NCBI GenBank assembly: GCA_937864375.1
Contig: CALMJO010000544.1
Location: 1 to 8,730, forward strand
Length of the DNA: 8,730 bases
Source of the DNA: an uncultured Spirochaetota bacterium
GTDB taxonomy: Bacteria; Spirochaetota; UBA4802; UBA5368
Reading direction: 5' to 3'
The position numbers and the translations under genes are program-made. The notes under the pieces are model-generated. The model was not told where the DNA came from, did not search any database, and was given only the letters and a program-made list of their open reading frames with translations. This document shows positions 5,982-8,730 of this stretch, one piece after another; within the stretch, counting starts at the first letter, position 1, and each line of letters begins with the position of its first letter.

Positions 5982-6138
5982 TTGACAAACCGGGGACAGC
6001 CAGTAGTGTGTCCGCGAGTGGATAAGATCATAAAGTCTTCATGCAGTTTTACCTCGCCTAATCAGGGTAACCTTCATCACAGAGTTTCTGACTTTTCCAT
6101 AAGGGAGTCTCTCCCAAAAAATCTCAGGAGTAAACAGC
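5982..6138 (+). promoter_or_regulatory. Promoter and long structured leader of the cold-shock gene
   Basis: A perfect TTGACA (5982-5987) is followed after 16 bases by TAGTGT (6004-6009), a poor -10. Transcription from it would leave a leader of about 120 bases, the length typical of cspA-type mRNAs, whose leaders control temperature-dependent stability and translation. Visible structures are a stem CGGGGACA/TGTCCGCG with one mismatch (5991-5998 with 6008-6015) and a 5-bp stem GGGAG/CTCCC with a 3-base loop (about 6102-6114) followed by an A-run. AGGAG (6126-6130) lies eight bases before the ATG. I see no exact match to the Escherichia coli cold box. Confidence 0.45.
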
Positions 6139-6339
6139 ATGTCTCAGGGCAAAGTAAAGTGGTTTAACGATCAGAAAGGCTATGGCTTCATCTCTGCAAC
6201 GGACGGACGCGATTATTTCGTTCATCATTCAAGCATCATCGGCGAAGGCTTCAAGACCCTTCCCGAAGGCGCCGAAGTTCAGTTCACCATTGAAAAGAGC
6301 GACAGGGGACCCAGGGCGGTTCAAGTATCTTTAATATAA
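6139..6339 (+). CDS. csp: CspA-family cold-shock protein
   Basis: A 66-residue single cold-shock domain, the standard length. It begins MSQGKVKWFNDQKGYGFI: RNP1 is KGYGFI (13-18) and RNP2 is DYFVHHS (25-31), the two aromatic surfaces that bind single-stranded RNA or DNA. The C-terminal half, GFKTLPEGAEVQFTIEKSDRGPRAVQV, also fits the family. These proteins act as cytoplasmic RNA chaperones that melt secondary structure, often induced by cold or growth-phase change. It stands alone between its own leader and its own terminator. Codon use is more A/T-rich than in neighbouring genes, as is common in highly expressed small genes. Which csp paralogue it is cannot be told from sequence alone. Confidence 0.96.
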   Translation: MSQGKVKWFNDQKGYGFISATDGRDYFVHHSSIIGEGFKTLPEGAEVQFTIEKSDRGPRAVQVSLI

Positions 6340-6362
6340 CCGTATATTAAATCGACCCTCAC

Positions 6363-6395
6363 AAGCCCGGATAGCGATATCCGGGCTTCTTATAT
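6363..6395 (+). terminator. Rho-independent terminator of the cold-shock gene
   Basis: A perfect 11-bp stem AAGCCCGGATA/TATCCGGGCTT (6363-6373 with 6378-6388) with a GCGA loop is followed by CTTATATT, starting 24 bases after the stop codon. It shares the AAGCCCGG core with the terminator at 112-142. On the minus strand it lacks a T-run, so it should act mainly on csp. Confidence 0.9.
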
Positions 6396-6436
6396 TAATG
6401 CGCCATCGACCAGCCCGGTCTACCGGTACATCCGGC

Positions 6437-6994
6437 TCAGTGCTTTTTTGGTTCCCTGCCGGTATTTGCGGGGCGAACGCGCTCACTTCCATCGGTCTTC
6501 CATCCGCGTGCGAGCACCTGCGCGGCCAGTGAGGTCAGATTTTCCATGCTCCTGCGCGGCCACGCGAGGCGCATCAGCGCCCCCAGCGCGACAAGCTCTA
6601 TTGTCCTGAATGAATGCGCCTCGTCTCCTCTGCGGAGGTCCATCGTGTGGGCATACCTGATCTCCCGGGGGATCATAATCAGGTGGCCCACTCCCCATTC
6701 CAGCGTGCGTACCGACGCCCCGAGCACGATCCTGCCTTTGCCCCGTTTTACGACACCGCGCGTAATAAAGATCGAATGCCCGGTGAGATCGAGACGCCTG
6801 GCAGATCGGTAGCAGAAGGTCGCAAGGCCTTTTGGTATTCCCGTTGAGAAGAACATGCTTCCGCGGGAGCGGATAAACCCGCGCATTCTTCCGCGCGACC
6901 GCGCACTTCCTCCGGAAGGCGCGGGAACCCAGCGCTGTGCCTCATCGACACGGTCGATCGGAACCACCCCTGTAGCTGGTATTTTTTTCCCCAT
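6437..6994 (-). CDS. Conserved-looking hypothetical protein, unidentified
   Basis: A 185-residue basic protein that I do not recognise. Codons are mostly G/C-ending like the neighbours, which supports real coding. The first 45 residues are Arg/Ser/Gly-rich (GGSARSRGRMRGFIRSRG) and probably flexible. The middle, about residues 68-115 (GHSIFITRGVVKRGKGRI through GHLIMIPREIRYAH), has short strands, glycine turns and a late PxxxxxAH that vaguely recall a cupin or AraC N-terminal sensor fold; this is only a pattern impression. The tail (KTDGSERVRPANTGREPKKH) is polar. No signal peptide, membrane helix or helix-turn-helix is apparent. The start is uncertain: ATG 6994, GTG 6997 and TTG 7006 are in frame, and none has a Shine-Dalgarno sequence. 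ATG is chosen because a good promoter places transcription start only about 9 bases upstream. It is divergent from the SDR gene, so a regulator of it is conceivable but unproven. Confidence 0.6.
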   Translation of the reverse strand: MGKKIPATGVVPIDRVDEAQRWVPAPSGGSARSRGRMRGFIRSRGSMFFSTGIPKGLATFCYRSARRLDLTGHSIFITRGVVKRGKGRIVLGASVRTLEWGVGHLIMIPREIRYAHTMDLRRGDEAHSFRTIELVALGALMRLAWPRRSMENLTSLAAQVLARGWKTDGSERVRPANTGREPKKH

Positions 6995-7009
6995 CACAAA
7001 CCGCAATCA

Positions 7010-7037
7010 ATCATAGGCACAATAACGAGAGTGTCGA
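7010..7037 (-). promoter_or_regulatory. Sigma70-type promoter of the 6437-6994 gene
   Basis: Minus-strand TCGACA (7032-7037) and TATGAT (7010-7015), each five of six to consensus, are 16 bases apart. Transcription would begin near 7003, so the mRNA would have a leader of about 9 bases before the ATG at 6994 and no room for a Shine-Dalgarno sequence. An AAGGAGG about 7047-7053 on this strand lies upstream of the promoter and cannot serve this start. Confidence 0.5.
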
Positions 7038-7081
7038 ATACAATTTGGCCTCCTTGTAAAGAATCTCCTCATCTCCCCCGC

Positions 7082-7110
7082 TTGACAAAGCATTACGCTT
7101 CGTCTAGCCT
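7082..7110 (+). promoter_or_regulatory. Sigma70-type promoter of the SDR gene
   Basis: A perfect TTGACA (7082-7087) and TAGCCT (7105-7110) have the ideal 17-base spacing. The predicted transcription start, near 7117, falls inside the palindrome at 7111-7126, the arrangement of a repressor-controlled promoter. The leader is about 56 bases, and GGAG at 7161-7164 is eight bases before the ATG at 7173. Confidence 0.65.
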
Positions 7111-7140
7111 GTTATCCATGGATAACCAAGGTTTATCCAT
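7111..7140. promoter_or_regulatory. Operator: 16-bp palindrome plus extra half-site
   Basis: GTTATCCATGGATAAC (7111-7126) is a perfect palindrome placed directly after the -10 element. The half-site TTATCCAT (7112-7119) recurs at 7133-7140, exactly 21 bp on, which is two turns of the helix, with the inverted half ATGGATAA (7118-7125) between. Three phased half-sites over the transcription start strongly suggest a dimeric repressor, possibly binding cooperatively. Which protein binds is unknown; the divergent gene at 6437-6994 is one candidate. Confidence 0.65.
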
Positions 7141-7172
7141 TTGACGGCACAGTACCGGTCGGAGATAACGCC

Positions 7173-8006
7173 ATGAAATCACTCGACGGAAAGGTCGTCC
7201 TCATCACCGGCGCAGCGGGCGGAATCGCCCGCGAAACCGCAGCGCTTCTCCTCCGGCACGGGGTTCGCCTCGCGCTCACCGACGTGAACGCCGCAGGACT
7301 CAAGGACGCGGTCAAGGCAGCGGGCTCCGCGGCCTTTCTCCACGCATGCGACGTTACCAGGCGTGCCGATGTCGCGCGTCTGGTCAAGTCGGTGAAGGCA
7401 AAGCTCGGCCGGATAGACATACTCGTCAATACCGCCGGCATTATCGTACCCGGCCCGTTCGCCCAGGCCCGCCCCGCGGATATAGAGCGCCAGGTACAGG
7501 TCAACCTCATGGGGGCGCTCAACGTGATACGCGAAGTGGCGCCCGCGATGATCGAGGCAGGCGGGGGATCGATCATCACGATATCGTCCATGGCCGGGAT
7601 TGTGCCCGAAACGAACAGCGCCGTGTACGCGGCAACCAAGTACGCGCTGCGCGGACTGGGCCTCACGCTGAACCTTGAAATGAAGCCCTTCAACGTTCAC
7701 GTGGGTACCGTGTTTCCCGATTCGGTGGACACCCCCATGCTCCGCTTCGAGGCTACGCACGGCGGCTCCCCCCTCACCTTCCTCAATCCCCCGCAGCCTC
7801 CGCGCGACGTCGCCCTTGCGGTGCTGCGCGCCATCACCCGGCGCAGGGCCGAGGTCTACGTGCCCGCATCGACGGGCGTCTTCTCAAAAATCGTGACCAT
7901 ATGGCCCGGACTCGTGCTCTGCATATGGCCCTTCCTTGCGAAGATGGGCGCAAAGAACAAGGCGAAGGTGATGAAGCGAATGGGAATAGAGGGAGACGCC
8001 TCATGA
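7173..8006 (+). CDS. Short-chain dehydrogenase/reductase (classical SDR)
   Basis: A 277-residue NAD(P)-dependent oxidoreductase. It shows the cofactor loop TGAAGGIA (12-19, where the last glycine of TGxxxGxG is Ala), Asp37 after the second strand (favouring NAD(H) over NADP(H)), DV (60-61), NTAG (86-89), Asn111, ISSMAG with Ser138/139, and the catalytic pair Tyr152 and Lys156 in YAATK. FPDSVDTPML (181-190) follows in the usual PG-motif place. Beyond the standard ~245-residue core is a tail with a hydrophobic patch, IVTIWPGLVLCIWPFL (240-255), then a basic stretch; such tails occur in SDRs acting on membrane or lipid substrates, so a lipid-like substrate is a reasonable inference. The exact substrate cannot be named. 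The promoter is covered by a palindromic operator, so expression is probably repressed until an inducer appears. A tiny overlapping ORF begins at its stop. Confidence 0.92.
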   Translation: MKSLDGKVVLITGAAGGIARETAALLLRHGVRLALTDVNAAGLKDAVKAAGSAAFLHACDVTRRADVARLVKSVKAKLGRIDILVNTAGIIVPGPFAQARPADIERQVQVNLMGALNVIREVAPAMIEAGGGSIITISSMAGIVPETNSAVYAATKYALRGLGLTLNLEMKPFNVHVGTVFPDSVDTPMLRFEATHGGSPLTFLNPPQPPRDVALAVLRAITRRRAEVYVPASTGVFSKIVTIWPGLVLCIWPFLAKMGAKNKAKVMKRMGIEGDAS

Positions 8007-8074
8007 ACGAAAAGGCGCCGGATTCATCAACGCATGGTGTGTATTCCCGGGCGGGATGCTCGTCGCGAAGCTGA
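8003..8074 (+). CDS. Possible 23-residue coupled ORF or gene remnant
   Basis: An ATG overlaps the SDR stop codon (ATGA, 8003-8006) and opens a 23-codon frame ending in TGA at 8072-8074. GAGGGAG sits about seven bases before this ATG, so translation coupled to the SDR gene is plausible. The peptide (starting MNEKAPDSSTHG) is polar and matches nothing I recognise. It stops just before the convergent aminotransferase gene ends at 8083, so it may be the stump of a gene lost by rearrangement, or chance. Confidence 0.25.
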   Translation: MNEKAPDSSTHGVYSRAGCSSRS

Positions 8075-8082
8075 AACAGCGC

Positions 8083-8730
8083 TTACAGCACCGACAGCAG
8101 CGCGCCGGCCACGCGGCGCGCGTCCTCTTCCGCGAGGCGCGAGTACAGGGGAAGGCTGATCTCGTTTCCGCACGCGTCGCGGCAATGGGGATAATCGGCC
8201 ATTCGATATCCCATCCTGGTATAGGCCGGATGCATTACCACCGGGACGTAATGCACGTTGCATGCAATGCCCTTCGCGGCCATTTTCCGGATGATCTCGT
8301 CTCTCTGCGCTTCACCGGCGTCCCTGATCCGCAACGGATACAGGTGATAAGAGCTTTCCGATCCGCCTGCAGCCGGTTCGGGCAGGGTGAGCCTCGCGTC
8401 CCTTCCCAGGAGTTCGGAATACAGGGCGAAGAGATCCCTGCGCCGCGGCATGATCTCGCGCTCGTAGCGGGAAAGCTGAACCAGCCCCATGGCGGCCTGG
8501 ATGTCCGTCATGTTGTATTTGAATCCCGGCAATTCGATCGTGTAGCGCCACCCGCCCGCCTTCTGCTTGGCGAGCGCGTCCCTGTCCTGGCCGTGCAGCG
8601 AGAGCAGTGAAAGCCGCCGGTAAATCTCGCCCGGGTCGGGCCCGGGGAGCGCGCCAAAGAGCACCGCACCGCCCTCGGCCGTGGTAAGGTTCTTTACCGC
8701 GTGAAATGAGAACACGGTGAAGTCGGCGAC
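8083..8730 (-). CDS. DegT/DnrJ/EryC1/StrS sugar aminotransferase (C-terminal part, cut by window edge)
   Basis: The last 215 residues of a PLP-dependent sugar aminotransferase; the first ~150-170 residues lie beyond position 8730, so no start is given (an internal GTG at 8715 is not the start). The visible part opens with DFTVFSFHAVKNLTTAEGGA, where Lys13 of the fragment is the residue that binds PLP. It continues with GFKYNMTDIQAAMGLVQL, the dimer-interface helix signature, then SSYHLYPLRI, a GIACNVHYVPV stretch and a final SLPLYSRLAEEDARRVAGAL. The family transfers an amino group to a keto-sugar nucleotide in making surface glycans (lipopolysaccharide, capsule, glycoprotein sugars). The SFHAVKN context resembles ArnB/PseC-like members, but the exact sugar cannot be decided. 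It converges on the SDR gene and is probably the last gene of a polysaccharide cluster to the right. Confidence 0.93.
   Translation of the reverse strand, partial: VADFTVFSFHAVKNLTTAEGGAVLFGALPGPDPGEIYRRLSLLSLHGQDRDALAKQKAGGWRYTIELPGFKYNMTDIQAAMGLVQLSRYEREIMPRRRDLFALYSELLGRDARLTLPEPAAGGSESSYHLYPLRIRDAGEAQRDEIIRKMAAKGIACNVHYVPVVMHPAYTRMGYRMADYPHCRDACGNEISLPLYSRLAEEDARRVAGALLSVL

Noticed and set aside
7015..7053. Ten-codon leader peptide (TTG start after AAGGAGG) upstream of the 6437-6994 gene, minus strand
   Set aside because: It lies upstream of and across the predicted promoter, so it would not be in that mRNA, and the peptide has no attenuator-like codon run or hairpin set.
7179..7760. Minus-strand open frames opposite the SDR gene
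   Set aside because: Shadows of a gene with a full set of SDR motifs; no ribosome-binding sites or recognisable products.
8056..8610. A 184-codon plus-strand open frame at the right edge
   Set aside because: Antisense to the aminotransferase, whose PLP-lysine and interface motifs are unambiguous.

Overview
The window comes from a moderately GC-rich bacterial chromosome, with a mostly G/C-ending codon bias. It is probably a Gram-negative (diderm) free-living bacterium: at least three products carry export signals and one ends in a possible lipobox. No ribosomal RNA or signature gene fixes the taxon. The content is ordinary housekeeping and envelope genes plus several lineage-specific genes of unknown function. 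I found no prophage, IS, CRISPR array, tRNA or rRNA, and no clearly new multi-gene system.

Layout. Positions 1-142 hold a plus-strand terminator for a gene to the left and a strong minus-strand terminator. The minus-strand block 184-2621 has a large exported polysaccharide deacetylase with an extra N-terminal domain, then a small secreted protein of unknown function. Divergent from it, 2829-3377 encodes a two-helix membrane protein. A roughly 640-base non-coding stretch (3378-4020) follows, holding a dispersed-type hairpin repeat, GC-rich palindromes and the promoter of a KtrA/TrkA-type RCK protein (4021-4707). Convergent to that gene is a compact minus-strand msrB-msrA pair (5854 to 4762) whose enzymes both carry N-terminal export or anchor segments, so it looks like an extracytoplasmic methionine-sulfoxide repair unit.

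A divergent intergenic region (5855-6138) holds good promoters and the long leader of a CspA-family cold-shock gene (6139-6339), closed by a classic terminator. Next is an unrecognised minus-strand gene (6437-6994) with a near-leaderless start. It is divergent from a short-chain dehydrogenase/reductase (7173-8006) whose promoter carries a perfect 16-bp palindrome and further half-sites, the clearest regulatory signal in the window. The right edge is the C-terminal part of a DegT/DnrJ/EryC1/StrS sugar aminotransferase (8083 to the edge), suggesting a surface-polysaccharide locus to the right.

How the genes fit together: most are independent units. The only clear functional partnership is msrB with msrA. 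The deacetylase and the aminotransferase both point to cell-surface glycans but lie about 5.5 kb apart on opposite sides of unrelated genes. Points most worth a second look are the SDR operator, the unknown gene facing it, the RCK protein with an altered dinucleotide-binding loop and no channel partner in view, and the hairpin repeat and palindromes upstream of it.
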